64,000 bases of DNA from Shewanella eurypsychrophilus (GTDB lineage: Bacteria; Pseudomonadota; Gammaproteobacteria; Enterobacterales; Shewanellaceae): positions 2,388,501 through 2,452,500 of the forward strand of contig NZ_CP045503.2 in the NCBI RefSeq assembly GCF_007004545.3, written 5' to 3'. The translations under genes were made by a program, and so were the position numbers. Every line of letters begins with the position of its first letter. Position 1 is the stretch's first letter. Positions 47,141-56,464 of this stretch are shown here, one piece after another. The notes beneath the pieces are model-generated. The model was not told the origin of the DNA. It saw only the letters and a list, made by a program, of their open reading frames with translations, and ran no database searches.

Positions 47141-48204
47141 AGCATACCTTTACTAGAAGGCAGCAAATCGCCTTCTACTTTTACTGCTTGGCGCAGTGTG
47201 CGCCCCAGTACTTTAAACAGGCTTTCGACCTTGTGGTGGTCATTTTCACCCTGTGTTGTTAGGTGCAGAGTACAACGAAGGCCATCAGAGAAAGAGCGGA
47301 AGAAGTGTGGCACCATCTCGGTGGCCATCTCGCCGACCATTTCACGCTCAAACTCACCGCTGAATTTGATAAATGGACGGCCGGACAGGTCTAGCAGGCA
47401 TTCGGCGCTCGCTTCGTCCATCGGGATACTGAAACCGAAACGTGCGATGCCGCGTTTATCGCCGAGTGCTTGTCTAATGGCATCGCCGATAGCGAGTGCG
47501 GTATCTTCGACGCTGTGGTGATCGTCTATTTCAAGGTCGCCATCAACGTTCACGTCCATCTTGAAATTACCGTGGGTAGAGATCTGCTCCAGCATGTGGT
47601 CAAGAAAGCCGATGCCGGTTTCTATCTTGCCCCTTGACTGTGAGTCGAGATCAATTCCAACACGAATGTCGGTTTCTTTGGTGGTACGAACGACGTAAGC
47701 AACGCGTTGACGGCTTAATAGCTGTTCTGCAATATCATCCCAAGTAAGCTTGTCACGGTTATATTGTAAGCCTTTGATGCCCATCGCTTCGGCCAAGCCC
47801 ATATCTGTATGGCGATCGCCGATAACTGCAGACTGAGTAAAGTCAACTTTACCGAGCGTTAGATAATCTTTGACTAAGCCTAATTTGGGTTTGCGACAGC
47901 TACAGTTTTCGTCATCAAAATGCGGACAAATAAGCACTGCGTCAAATTTCACACCCTGACTTTCTAAAATTTGCATCATCATATCTTGGGGCGCATCGAA
48001 GTCATCTTTTGGAAATGAGGGGGTGCCGAGTCCATCTTGGTTACTGACCATGACTAAGCGGTAGCCAGCGTCTTGAAGTTTCAGTAAGGCGGGGATGACT
48101 TTAGGCTCAAAAACTAATTTAGCTAAGCTATCGACCTGTTTATCGGTCACAGGCTCTTCGATGATAGTGCCATCACGGTCGATAAATAGAATTTTCTGTT
48201 TCAT
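47137..48204 (-). CDS. hisB: Bifunctional histidinol-phosphatase / imidazoleglycerol-phosphate dehydratase
   Basis: The N-terminal HAD phosphatase (about residues 1-165) has DRDGT and the zinc cysteines in [15 protein letters not shown]. The C-terminal IGP dehydratase (about 168-355) has [18 protein letters not shown] and [11 protein letters not shown] metal-binding motifs. This fusion is typical of gammaproteobacteria. Length 355 matches the family. It starts 69 bases after hisC. Confidence 0.97.
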   Translation of the reverse strand: MKQKILFIDRDGTIIEEPVTDKQVDSLAKLVFEPKVIPALLKLQDAGYRLVMVSNQDGLGTPSFPKDDFDAPQDMMMQILESQGVKFDAVLICPHFDDENCSCRKPKLGLVKDYLTLGKVDFTQSAVIGDRHTDMGLAEAMGIKGLQYNRDKLTWDDIAEQLLSRQRVAYVVRTTKETDIRVGIDLDSQSRGKIETGIGFLDHMLEQISTHGNFKMDVNVDGDLEIDDHHSVEDTALAIGDAIRQALGDKRGIARFGFSIPMDEASAECLLDLSGRPFIKFSGEFEREMVGEMATEMVPHFFRSFSDGLRCTLHLTTQGENDHHKVESLFKVLGRTLRQAVKVEGDLLPSSKGML

Positions 48205-48273
48205 GCTCTTTCCACCTTAAATTAAAATCTTGTTTGTCTAATTATTAATATTTATTGGGTACAGTGAGTCTAT

Positions 48274-49326
48274 TTAACCTGACTCGAATAGCTTGATAAG
48301 GTAGTCGGTCTGCTCATTATTAGTGAAACTAAAGCGAATACAGTGAGCCAGACGAGCGTCATTATAGGCTCTGGCGACCACGCCATTTTGGGCTAACAAA
48401 TCTTGAACTTGGCTGACATTGTCAAATTGGGCTAACACAAAGTTGCCATTAGCTGGGAGTATCTTGGCACCATAGTTTTGTAAGGCATCACTCAAGCGTG
48501 CTCCGCATCGTTTTAGTTCACTGACTTGCTGCTGCATCAGCTTGATCCCCGCACGGCTTAATGCACTGGTAGCCAGTTCAGCAACAGGCAAGGGAACAGG
48601 ATAGGGAGCGATAACCCGCATCACCATCTCGCAGATATTTGGGTTCGCTAACATGAAACCACAGCGCGCGCCTGCCAGTGAAAACGCTTTTGACAATGTT
48701 CTCAGTACGACTAAGTTGTCATATTTATTAATGAGTTCGGCAACGCTATATTCAGGACAAAACTCTATATAGGCTTCATCGACCACTACGATGGTATTGG
48801 GCAGTTGCGTGATCACTTGCTCAATGGATCTCTTATCGATAACCGTACCTGTCGGGTTATTGGGGTTACAGATAAACACCAATTTTGAGTTATCGACTTG
48901 TGCCACAATAGCTTCAGGCAGTTGGTAATCAGCAGTAAGACTCAGGGCGTTTACACCGACATTGAACGTCTGGGCACTGATAGCGTACATGCCATAGGTT
49001 GGTCCAAAACAGGCGATGGTGTCTTGGCCCGGTACACAGAAGGTGCGAATGAGTAGCTCAATCGCTTCATCGGCGCCTCTGCCTGTAATTATACTTTCCT
49101 GAGCAACGCCGCTGAAATCACTATAGGCTGAGATAAGCGCAGGCGGTTGGCACTCGGGATAGCGGTTAATGTTGGCTAGCGCGGCATTATTAAAAGGCGA
49201 TTCATTGGCATTGATCCAAATATCTCCTTGTCCGCCAATTCGTCTGGCCGATTGATAGGGCTCTAGCTCAAGGAGCTCAGGGCGCACTAAGCGCTGAGCC
49301 AGCGTGTTGGGACTGTCTAAGCTCAT
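48274..49326 (-). CDS. hisC: Histidinol-phosphate aminotransferase
   Basis: A fold-type I PLP aminotransferase converting imidazole acetol-phosphate to histidinol-phosphate. FICNPNNPTG and VVDEAYIEF are cofactor-binding motifs. The PLP lysine is in RTLSKAFSLAGAR. Length 350 is normal. ATGA overlap joins its start to hisD. Confidence 0.97.
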   Translation of the reverse strand: MSLDSPNTLAQRLVRPELLELEPYQSARRIGGQGDIWINANESPFNNAALANINRYPECQPPALISAYSDFSGVAQESIITGRGADEAIELLIRTFCVPGQDTIACFGPTYGMYAISAQTFNVGVNALSLTADYQLPEAIVAQVDNSKLVFICNPNNPTGTVIDKRSIEQVITQLPNTIVVVDEAYIEFCPEYSVAELINKYDNLVVLRTLSKAFSLAGARCGFMLANPNICEMVMRVIAPYPVPLPVAELATSALSRAGIKLMQQQVSELKRCGARLSDALQNYGAKILPANGNFVLAQFDNVSQVQDLLAQNGVVARAYNDARLAHCIRFSFTNNEQTDYLIKLFESG

Positions 49327-50633
49327 GATGCTTTCCCTTCCTGTAAACTCAAGCTATCTAGGCGTAATTTTACTGCATTCTTGTGGGCATCGAGCTGCTC
49401 GGCGGCGGCTAAGATCATCACTGTTTCACCTAAGCCTAAAAGGCCATCGGCAGTGAGTTCTTGCACTGTAAAGCGGCGAGAGAAGTCAGCTAAAGATAGG
49501 CTGGATACTGCTCGACTATAACCATAGGTTGGCAAAACGTGGTTAGTGCCGCTAGCATAATCTCCAACAGACTCTGGGGTATATGCCCCAAGAAAGACCG
49601 AACCCGCTGCGCGGATAGAGGTCAACAGGTCTCGTGGCGTTTGGGTTTGAATGATTAGGTGCTCAGGGCCATAACGATTAGAGACTAATGCCGCTTCTTT
49701 CATGTCGCTAACCAATATAGTGCGACTAGATTCTAGTGCCTGCTGCGCGATATCGATACGCGGGAGCGCTTCAAGCTGACGGTTCAATGCCGCATTGACG
49801 TCATCGGCCAAGGCTGCACAGTCAGTAACCAGCATCACCTGTGAATCGGGTCCGTGCTCAGCCTGAGACAATAGGTCTGCGGCGATAAATTCGGGGTTAG
49901 CCTCTTTCTCAGCGATAAGCAGTACTTCAGAAGGTCCGGCTGGCATATCGATACTGACGACACATCGGCTGTCTTGTGACACTAATCTCTTGGCCTCAGT
50001 GACATAGCGGTTTCCGGGTCCGAAAATCTTATCGACCGCAGGTACAGATTCAGTGCCAAAGGCGAGGGCTGCAATAGCTTGGGCGCCACCGACCTGAAAA
50101 ATCTCGGTGATCCCGCAAGCATTTGCTGCATAGACGATGGCATCGTTGATAGGCGGTGGGCTGACTAAAATTCGTTGCTCGCAACCTGCAATCTTGGCTG
50201 GCAGTGCTAACATCATCACCGTTGAGATAAGCGGTGCTGTGCCGCCAGGGATATAGAGACCCACTTTCTCGATGGCTTCAGATCTTAGCTCACAACGCAC
50301 ACCAACTTGGGTATCAACCGTGATAGGCTCAAATTGCTGGGCCAAATGAAATGACTCGATATTGTCCATGGCTTGCGCCACAGCCTGCTTGATATCCTCA
50401 TTGACACGGCAGCAAGCTGCATCGATTTGAGCCGCTGATAGCTTTAGCTCAGTGAGACTCACGCCATCAAACTGCTGATTGTAAGCGATAAGTGCCGCAT
50501 CTTGCTCCGTTTTAACCTTATTAACGATGACGGCGACATTTTTCTCTAAGCTTTCATCACCAACGAGTGGTGAACGGCTTAGGGCGTTTTTGCGCTCAGT
50601 CTCTGTTAAATTGTGCCAATTGAGGATCTGCAT
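49323..50633 (-). CDS. hisD: Histidinol dehydrogenase
   Basis: A zinc enzyme performing the last two oxidations to histidine. Family signatures include GLYIPGGTAPLISTVMML, VGGAQAIAALAFGT, AGPSEVLLIA and HGPDSQVMLVT, with zinc-binding residues in LSQAEHGP and the C-terminal GASGTNHVLP-type segment (YASGTNHVLPTYG). Length 436 is normal. It lies 4 bases downstream of hisG. Confidence 0.97.
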   Translation of the reverse strand: MQILNWHNLTETERKNALSRSPLVGDESLEKNVAVIVNKVKTEQDAALIAYNQQFDGVSLTELKLSAAQIDAACCRVNEDIKQAVAQAMDNIESFHLAQQFEPITVDTQVGVRCELRSEAIEKVGLYIPGGTAPLISTVMMLALPAKIAGCEQRILVSPPPINDAIVYAANACGITEIFQVGGAQAIAALAFGTESVPAVDKIFGPGNRYVTEAKRLVSQDSRCVVSIDMPAGPSEVLLIAEKEANPEFIAADLLSQAEHGPDSQVMLVTDCAALADDVNAALNRQLEALPRIDIAQQALESSRTILVSDMKEAALVSNRYGPEHLIIQTQTPRDLLTSIRAAGSVFLGAYTPESVGDYASGTNHVLPTYGYSRAVSSLSLADFSRRFTVQELTADGLLGLGETVMILAAAEQLDAHKNAVKLRLDSLSLQEGKAS

Positions 50634-50637
50634 CTTT

Positions 50638-51537
50638 TTACCCCATCATCTTTTCAATTGGCATGACCAAGATAGAGCTAGCGCCGAGCTTAGTCAGTTC
50701 TTCCATGGTATCCCAGAACAAGTCTTCCGTGCTGACCGCGTGGATGGCGACGCGATTAGTATCATCGTTTAGAGGAAGTACTGTTGGGTTCTCTGCGCCA
50801 GGCAGTAGAGCGACAATTTGCTCGAGTGTTTCTGTGGGTGCGTGCAGCAGGATATACTTACTTTCTTTTGCACGAACCACGCCATTGATGCGAGAGAGAA
50901 TTTTGTTGATCAATGCTTGCTTCGAAGGCTCTTGAGTCTGGGTTGACTGAATGATACAAGCGGTAGAGCTGTAAATAACCTCTGTTTCGTACAGGCCGTT
51001 AGCTTCAAGGGTTGCACCAGTTGACACAAGATCACAGATCCCATCGGCCAAACCCGCTCGCGGCGCAACTTCTACAGAGCCTTTTAACATACAGTCTGTA
51101 TAGGTGATGCCTTTTTTCTGCATGTAGCGGCGTAGCAGATTAGGATAAGAGGTTGCGATACGTAACCCTTCGAGTGAGCTTGCATCTTCGTAGTTAAATT
51201 CGTTTGGCACGGCTAGCGACAGTCGACAAGCACCAAAGTCGAGATTTCGAAGCTTGATACAGCGTGATGGTTTATCGAGTCTTTCACGCTCAATTTGCTC
51301 CTCTTCAAGTACGTTTTCACCTATGATCCCTAAGTCGACCACACCGTCCATGACTAAGCCTGGGATATCATCGTCACGAACACGAAGTAGATCGATAGGC
51401 AAATTATCGGAATGAGCAATTAAGCGCTGCTCATTGATGTTGAATTTAACCCCACAGCTTCTAAGGAGCTTCATCGATTCTTTAGAAAGTCGACCGGATT
51501 TTTGGATGGCGATACGTAATCTGTTTGACTCTGACAT
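50638..51537 (-). CDS. hisG: ATP phosphoribosyltransferase
   Basis: The first and feedback-regulated enzyme of histidine synthesis, long form (299 residues) with a C-terminal ACT-like regulatory domain. [17 protein letters not shown] is the N-terminus. [12 protein letters not shown] and the PRPP-binding segment [21 protein letters not shown] are present. The operon order is hisGDCBHAFI. Confidence 0.97.
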   Translation of the reverse strand: MSESNRLRIAIQKSGRLSKESMKLLRSCGVKFNINEQRLIAHSDNLPIDLLRVRDDDIPGLVMDGVVDLGIIGENVLEEEQIERERLDKPSRCIKLRNLDFGACRLSLAVPNEFNYEDASSLEGLRIATSYPNLLRRYMQKKGITYTDCMLKGSVEVAPRAGLADGICDLVSTGATLEANGLYETEVIYSSTACIIQSTQTQEPSKQALINKILSRINGVVRAKESKYILLHAPTETLEQIVALLPGAENPTVLPLNDDTNRVAIHAVSTEDLFWDTMEELTKLGASSILVMPIEKMMG

Positions 51538-51640
51538 GATGTAATTCCTATAAGTTGATTCAAATATCTTGTTTAATTTTTTATTCAGCTAATTTATATC
51601 TGTTTAAAATCAGCTGGCTAATGATAAAAACCGTAAAACG

Positions 51641-51672
51641 AAAAACCCCCGGAATTCCTTCCAGGGGTTTTT
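51641..51672 (-). terminator. his operon attenuator terminator
   Basis: On the minus strand AAAAACCCCTGGAA and TTCCGGGGGTTTTT form a strong stem with a T run, between hisL and hisG. Upstream segments CCTTCGG, GCCGAAGG and CCTTCCGGC (51673-51730) can pair in alternative ways. CCTTCC can also pair with GGAAGG inside the terminator, an antiterminator arrangement. Confidence 0.88.
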
Positions 51673-51730
51673 GATATTCTTGAATCAACCGCCGGAAGGA
51701 TATAGTCCTTCGGCAGTGAGCTTCCGAAGG

Positions 51731-51778
51731 CTACCGCATATGATGGTGATGATGGATAGTGTTCAGAAGCTGTATCAT
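51731..51778 (-). CDS. hisL: his operon leader peptide
   Basis: A 15-residue frame, MIQLLNTIHHHHHMR, with five consecutive histidine codons (CAT CAT CAC CAT CAT) and a TAG stop. It is located about 60 bases before the attenuator terminator. Ribosome stalling at the histidine codons when His-tRNA is scarce would favour the antiterminator. This is classic enterobacterial-style his attenuation. Confidence 0.93.
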   Translation of the reverse strand: MIQLLNTIHHHHHMR

Positions 51779-52343
51779 AATCTTGTCTCTTTCTTGATTA
51801 ATTGCTGAGTCTGATGACTCGAAACGATAATTCAGCAAGCCTATTCGCCTGCGTTACATTTAAACTAAACATTTTCATAAATGATTGCAACCACTAATTT
51901 CAGCGTATGAATATTCTTCAAGCATAAGTTATAACTCGGTTAAAATAACTCCCTAAAAGTTAGATTGTTTAGTCAGTAATTCAATCTGTTTATTAGAGTA
52001 GTGGCAAGGTATGTCATTTGGCTCGAGACTGCATTCAGACAATACCTTTGTAACCTAAGTGTATCTTGTTGTATTTGTTCCTTGTTAGGAGATGTATGTC
52101 GTACTTTTTCCTATATCTAAAGTATTGGCATCTAGCTTTGGGAAACGTATTTAACAGTACGGGATGTCATTTATTGTTTTCAATGCGGGATAATCGCTTT
52201 TTGTATGGTGTGCAGCGATTATCATGTCGCTCAGTCGAAGTTGCGCTCATCGATGCTGCGATAAATGTCGATGTTTTAGGTAGCAAGCTTGCAGTACTTG
52301 CTCCCCTGTTTTTAACTCATTCAGCTTGATTGAGTCTCTCGTG
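51779..52343. other. Intergenic region between hisL and azlD
   Basis: About 565 bases. The left edge must hold the his operon promoter on the minus strand. A plus-strand frame at 52066-52329 has no family resemblance or clear ribosome site and is not called. No RNA gene or repeat was found. Confidence 0.4.
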
Positions 52344-52688
52344 TTATGCCAGTAACTGCTGGAAAAAAAGCAGAGATACAATTCCACTAACGACAACCCA
52401 GATTAAATTAAAGCGCAAACTGACTAAGGTACAAACGATAGCGGCAAGTACTTTCGGGTTGTCTAAGTTAAATTCCATATTTGAGCCAGAGCCCAAGATC
52501 TCTATGGTGATAATTGCAGGTAGCACAGTCACAGGTACAAATCTCAAAGTCTTCTTTAACCTTTCTGGCATTTTGAAAGAACCAGCCATACAGATAACCG
52601 AGAAACGGATAACAAAAGTGGCTATGACCATTACTGAAGTGATCAGTAAAAACGTGCTCGTGTCTAGTTGAGTGTGAACGTGTTCCAT
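52344..52688 (-). CDS. azlD: AzlD-family branched-chain amino acid exporter subunit
   Basis: A 114-residue membrane protein with four hydrophobic segments, matching the AzlD family (small subunit, E. coli YgaH type). ATFVIRFSVICMAGSF, FVPVTVLPAIITIEIL and the closing VVVSGIVSLLFFQQLLA fit. It pairs with AzlC upstream, 3 bases away. AzlCD exports branched-chain amino acids or analogues; the substrate here is unproven. Confidence 0.88.
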   Translation of the reverse strand: MEHVHTQLDTSTFLLITSVMVIATFVIRFSVICMAGSFKMPERLKKTLRFVPVTVLPAIITIEILGSGSNMEFNLDNPKVLAAIVCTLVSLRFNLIWVVVSGIVSLLFFQQLLA

Positions 52689-52691
52689 AAT

Positions 52692-53450
52692 TTAAGCCTC
52701 GCGTTGTACAGCTGGAAGGGGGGTTATGTCAGCAGCTGCTTTGATTTGTGAAGTCATTTTCTCGGTAGCCATGCTCTCGGTAGAGAGGTCCATTCGATAT
52801 CCTGCATACACCCCCGTGAATGCGGCGATAACGAGTCCTAACGAGTAGGGAAGGCCTGATAATAAGATACCTGTCACGGCTGCAACGATGGCTGCGACGA
52901 TACATTCACGGCTTTTGACTTGTGGAATAACAATCGCGATGAATGCTGCGACCATCGCAAAATCTAATCCGTAATGGGCTATTTCTGGAAATGAGGATCC
53001 GACCATAGCGCCAAGAAAGTTGGCAAATACCCAGTTCATCCAGAAGCCCATCATTGCAGCTAGATAAAACCAGTGTCTACCGCTTTGCTCTTTTCTTACC
53101 TCACCTATGGTTGCAGCATAAACTTCATCAGTCAGTCCATATGCCATCAGTGCTCTTATATGTAACGGATATCCTTTGATATGTTCTGAAAGTGAGGCGC
53201 TATAGAGTAGATGACGCAAGTTGATGATAAAGGTTGTTAGCATAATGACTAGGATGCTGGCTGATGATTGAATTAGCCCTAAGGCAACCATCTGAGAAGA
53301 CCCAGCAAAAACGGTAAATGACCAGAATGTGCTCTGTGCTAATGTCATTCCCGCATTGATGCTGATGGCGCCAACGATAAATGAAAAAGGAAAAGCACCG
53401 ATACAGAGCGGAAAGATCGCTTTTAATCCTGCCTTAATAAGTTTGTTCAT
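52692..53450 (-). CDS. azlC: AzlC-family branched-chain amino acid exporter subunit
   Basis: A 252-residue protein with about seven membrane segments. GLKAIFPLCIGAFPFSFIVGAISI is the N-terminal signature, followed by AQSTFWSFTVFAGSSQMVAL and INLRHLLYSASLSEH, which are conserved in AzlC/YgaZ. It forms an operon with azlD. Its promoter region is shared with ridA and carries two AT-rich palindromes. Confidence 0.92.
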   Translation of the reverse strand: MNKLIKAGLKAIFPLCIGAFPFSFIVGAISINAGMTLAQSTFWSFTVFAGSSQMVALGLIQSSASILVIMLTTFIINLRHLLYSASLSEHIKGYPLHIRALMAYGLTDEVYAATIGEVRKEQSGRHWFYLAAMMGFWMNWVFANFLGAMVGSSFPEIAHYGLDFAMVAAFIAIVIPQVKSRECIVAAIVAAVTGILLSGLPYSLGLVIAAFTGVYAGYRMDLSTESMATEKMTSQIKAAADITPLPAVQREA

Positions 53451-53482
53451 AGTGGACCTTAAGTTAATGAATATTTATCACG

Positions 53483-53494
53483 CAAATATATTTG
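53483..53494. promoter_or_regulatory. AT-rich palindrome 1 between azlC and ridA
   Basis: CAAATATATTTG is a perfect 12-bp palindrome. It lies 33 bases upstream of azlC and is centred exactly 50 bases from palindrome 2. Confidence 0.45.
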
Positions 53495-53529
53495 ACAAAA
53501 ATATCCTTATCAACCCAGAAAAATCAAAA

Positions 53530-53547
53530 TATCAAATAAATTTGATA
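53530..53547. promoter_or_regulatory. AT-rich palindrome 2 between azlC and ridA
   Basis: TATCAAAT-AA-ATTTGATA is a perfect inverted repeat. It shares CAAAT/ATTTG half-sites with palindrome 1. A further pair of TTGC-CAAAAATA direct repeats lies at 53680-53708 before ridA. Confidence 0.5.
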
Positions 53548-53752
53548 TTGATCAGGTTATTAATTACTAAGATTATTAGTGAGCTATAGTAGTCTTTCTA
53601 TTGCTTTAAACCCTTTGGTAGCATGGCTTGCGTCGTGGGTAGTCTTCTAACAGAAAAGATAAGTGTTGATGGAAATAAATTGCAAAAATACTTGCGCAAA
53701 AATAGTTGCGGGTTTAACCTTGGCAGCAAGTTACATTAACGAGGAGTAAAAA

Positions 53753-54133
53753 ATGAAAAAGATAATCACTTCAAGCAAGGCGCCAGAGGCTATTGGTCCA
53801 TATTCACATGCTAATGCATATGGAAATCTTATCTTTACCTCTGGACAACTGCCTATTTGTAAAAAGTTAGGCGGTGTGGTTGAGGGAGGTGTTGTTGCGC
53901 AATCTCGTCAGTCTCTAGAAAACCTTAAGTCTGTACTAGAAGCTGGAGGCGGAGAGTTACAGACAGTGCTTAAAACAACCTGCTATCTGACTGATATTGC
54001 AGATTTTGCAGAGTTCAATAAGGTTTACCAAGAATATTTTGGCAGCGACTGTCCTGCACGAAGCTGCTTTGCAGTAAAAGATCTACCGCTCGGCGTTAAA
54101 GTTGAAATTGAAGCCATCGCGTTTATTAAATAG
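53753..54133 (+). CDS. RidA-family enamine/imine deaminase
   Basis: A 126-residue trimeric Rid protein that hydrolyses reactive enamines such as 2-aminoacrylate. KKIITSSKAPEAIGPYSHANAYGNLIFTSGQ is the N-terminus. The substrate arginine is in CPARSCFAVKDLP near residues 103-115 and GVKVEIEAIAF closes the protein. The next gene encodes a cysteine desulfidase, whose reaction can release 2-aminoacrylate, so the pair makes biochemical sense. GAGGAG precedes the ATG. Confidence 0.93.
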   Translation: MKKIITSSKAPEAIGPYSHANAYGNLIFTSGQLPICKKLGGVVEGGVVAQSRQSLENLKSVLEAGGGELQTVLKTTCYLTDIADFAEFNKVYQEYFGSDCPARSCFAVKDLPLGVKVEIEAIAFIK

Positions 54134-54245
54134 AACCCATCGAGTTTATTAATAATAGTGTAGGTACTAGATACCTCGCATTTTCAAAATAAACATAAAG
54201 TTAGTCATCGTCATTTAGACAGAGTAAAAAGCAGTGGAGAGTCCC

Positions 54246-55520
54246 ATGAAACATCAATGGCAGCAGTACCGTGCAATCCTTAATGCCGTCGTTAAACCAG
54301 CATTAGGCTGCACAGAACCTATCTGTGCAGCATTTGCTTCAGCTGTAGCTGCCGCTACGTTAAAAGAGCAACCTGAGAGTATCTCTGTTTATGTGTCTGA
54401 TAATCTCTATAAAAACTCTATGGGTGTTTTTGTTCCTGGAACAGGCAAGATAGGGCTTGCCATTGCTGCAGCTGTTGGCGCTATTGGAGGTAATGCAGAT
54501 GCAGGCCTTGAAGTGCTAGCAGCGGTTACTGCTGAACAGGTCGCGTTAGCGCAATCTATGATTGATGCAGGAAAAGTCTCCGTCAGCCGTACTAAAACTG
54601 ATGAGTTTATTTACTGTTTTGTAGAGGCGAAAAGTGGCAATAACAGGGTAACGGTTGAGATATCTGGTGGTCATACCCAGGTGATAGAAAAAACAGTTAA
54701 TGGTGAAATTATTTTCTCACAATCTGTCGCAGCGAGCGGTTCAACAGCAGGGATCTGTGATGACGTCGATATTAGTATTGAAGGGATCTACCGTTATGCG
54801 ACTCAAGTCGATTTTGATGATATTCACTTTATCTTAGAAGCATCAGATTTGAACAGTAAGCTTGCTTTAGAAGGTCTTGATAGAGAGTACGGTTTGCAGG
54901 TAGGGCGAAGCATCGGAAAAAGTATCGAGTCTGGTTTTATGTCGGCAGACTTCACTAATAACATATTAATGCATACCGCGGCAGCATCAGATGCCAGAAT
55001 GGGCGGAGCCAATTTACCTGCGATGAGTAATTATGGCAGTGGTAACCAAGGCATTGCGGCGACTTTACCTGTGACTATTACAGCTAAGCATTATCAAGCC
55101 AGTGATGAGCAGCTTGCAAGAGCCCTAATTATGAGCCATCTAGGCGCAATATATATCAAGTCTTATTATCCACCCTTATCAGCATTTTGTGGCAACACAG
55201 TGACCAGTGCTGCCGCCGCCATGGCTATGGTGTACTTAGCGAGTGGTAGTTATCAGCAGTCTTGTTATGCTATCCAAAATGTGTTGAGCGATTGTTCTGG
55301 AATGGTATGTGATGGGGCTAAATCGACTTGTGCCATGAAAGTGAAAACCTCTACGGGTAGTGCAGTTAATGCCTTTATGTTGGCTATTCAGAGCACAACG
55401 GCTCAAGACCAAGGTATTGTTGCTGCCAATGTAGAGCATACAATACATAACATTGGTCGGTTAGTAACCGATGGAATGGGGTCTACAGATACCACTATCA
55501 TTGATATAATGTCGGCATAA
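54246..55520 (+). CDS. cyuA: L-cysteine desulfidase (CyuA/YhaM, UPF0597 family)
   Basis: An iron-sulfur enzyme that breaks cysteine into pyruvate, ammonia and sulfide. Length from the ATG at 54246 is 424 residues. The cysteine ligand candidates are C22 (ALGCTEPIC) and three further C-terminal cysteines in [35 protein letters not shown] and the ISGGHTQV motif are family marks. A GTG frame begins at 54234, but GGAGAG spaced six bases from the ATG at 54246 decides the start. It follows ridA by 112 bases. Confidence 0.9.
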   Translation: MKHQWQQYRAILNAVVKPALGCTEPICAAFASAVAAATLKEQPESISVYVSDNLYKNSMGVFVPGTGKIGLAIAAAVGAIGGNADAGLEVLAAVTAEQVALAQSMIDAGKVSVSRTKTDEFIYCFVEAKSGNNRVTVEISGGHTQVIEKTVNGEIIFSQSVAASGSTAGICDDVDISIEGIYRYATQVDFDDIHFILEASDLNSKLALEGLDREYGLQVGRSIGKSIESGFMSADFTNNILMHTAAASDARMGGANLPAMSNYGSGNQGIAATLPVTITAKHYQASDEQLARALIMSHLGAIYIKSYYPPLSAFCGNTVTSAAAAMAMVYLASGSYQQSCYAIQNVLSDCSGMVCDGAKSTCAMKVKTSTGSAVNAFMLAIQSTTAQDQGIVAANVEHTIHNIGRLVTDGMGSTDTTIIDIMSA

Positions 55521-55578
55521 AACATCTAAACAGCCGAATTGATAACATATCAAAATAGTTTGCTGCATGAAGACTGAT

Positions 55579-55608
55579 ACCGCCGATAGTATATATTGGC
55601 GGTTTTTG
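55579..55608 (+). terminator. Terminator after the cysteine desulfidase
   Basis: ACCGCC pairs with GGCGGT across a 14-base AT-rich loop that can extend the stem, followed by five T. The regulator gene starts 17 bases further on, so it may need its own promoter. Confidence 0.7.
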
Positions 55609-55624
55609 CTCAGGGAGACAATCA

Positions 55625-56269
55625 GTGCGAGAGTTAAGTGAAACAGACCATGCCATCCTTAAGGCCAGTGAAAACATGGTCGATGGCATTGCCGCCATGT
55701 ATGGCGAACATACTGAAGTATTACTTCATAGCTTAGATATCAGCAATCCATCAATTACAAAAATCGCTAATGGGCATATCACAGGGCGCACAGTTGGCGC
55801 GCCAATCACTAACCTTGCACTGATGAAACTGAATGAAGGCCTAGATGTATCAGCGCCTTATATGACCAAAAGTCCCGATGGTAAAGCATTAAGATCCATC
55901 ACTATTGTTATTCGCAATGCTCAGCAAGATGCGATTGGCCTATTGTGTATCAATTCCAATCTCGACGCACCGTTTCAGTCTGTGATGGCAACCTTGCTCC
56001 CAGGACTTCCACCACAGGGCGATGCTAGCTTCTCTCCTGAGACATTTGCGCGCAGTAACGAGGAGATGATGCAAAGTTCAATCGAAACTGTGCATACTCA
56101 GGTGATGGCTAATGACAGTCTTTCAGCTTCAAAGAAGAATCGCGAGATAGTGATACGTCTCAATGAACTTGGTATTTTCGATCTTAAAGACAGTGCTCAG
56201 ATCGCGGCTAAGGGACTAGGTATTTCAATCCATACTATCTATCGATATTTAAGAGAATTAAAGTCGTAG
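55625..56269 (+). CDS. YheO/DauR-type PAS-HTH transcriptional regulator
   Basis: A 214-residue regulator. The N-terminal YheO-like PAS domain (about residues 1-120: YGEHTEVLLHSLDISNPSITKIANGHITGRTVG) is followed by a C-terminal helix-turn-helix (about 160-214: EIVIRLNELGIFDLKDSAQIAAKGLGISIHTIYRYLREL). DauR of Pseudomonas, a member of this family, controls D-arginine catabolism. Here the neighbours suggest control of ridA-cyuA and perhaps azlCD. The start is a GTG at 55625 with AGGGAGA upstream. Confidence 0.9.
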   Translation: MRELSETDHAILKASENMVDGIAAMYGEHTEVLLHSLDISNPSITKIANGHITGRTVGAPITNLALMKLNEGLDVSAPYMTKSPDGKALRSITIVIRNAQQDAIGLLCINSNLDAPFQSVMATLLPGLPPQGDASFSPETFARSNEEMMQSSIETVHTQVMANDSLSASKKNREIVIRLNELGIFDLKDSAQIAAKGLGISIHTIYRYLRELKS

Positions 56270-56464
56270 ATTCTTAGCTAGCGATATCTTTAAAAGACAA
56301 TTCGTCATTTCAGTTCTGTAAAGCCGGTAACTCAAGCCAAGCGGGCCTATAGGGACCGTCTTATTTGCTTTTAGAATCTTGCTTTTAGAAACAGCCCCAT
56401 GCTTTTTAAGATCGTGACTATACTTCCTGTATCTATTCACTATCAAATTGAGCTTAGCTTATTT

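Noticed and set aside
52066..52329. 87-codon plus-strand reading frame
   Set aside because: No ribosome site, no family resemblance, atypical composition, and it lies in the his/azl promoter region.
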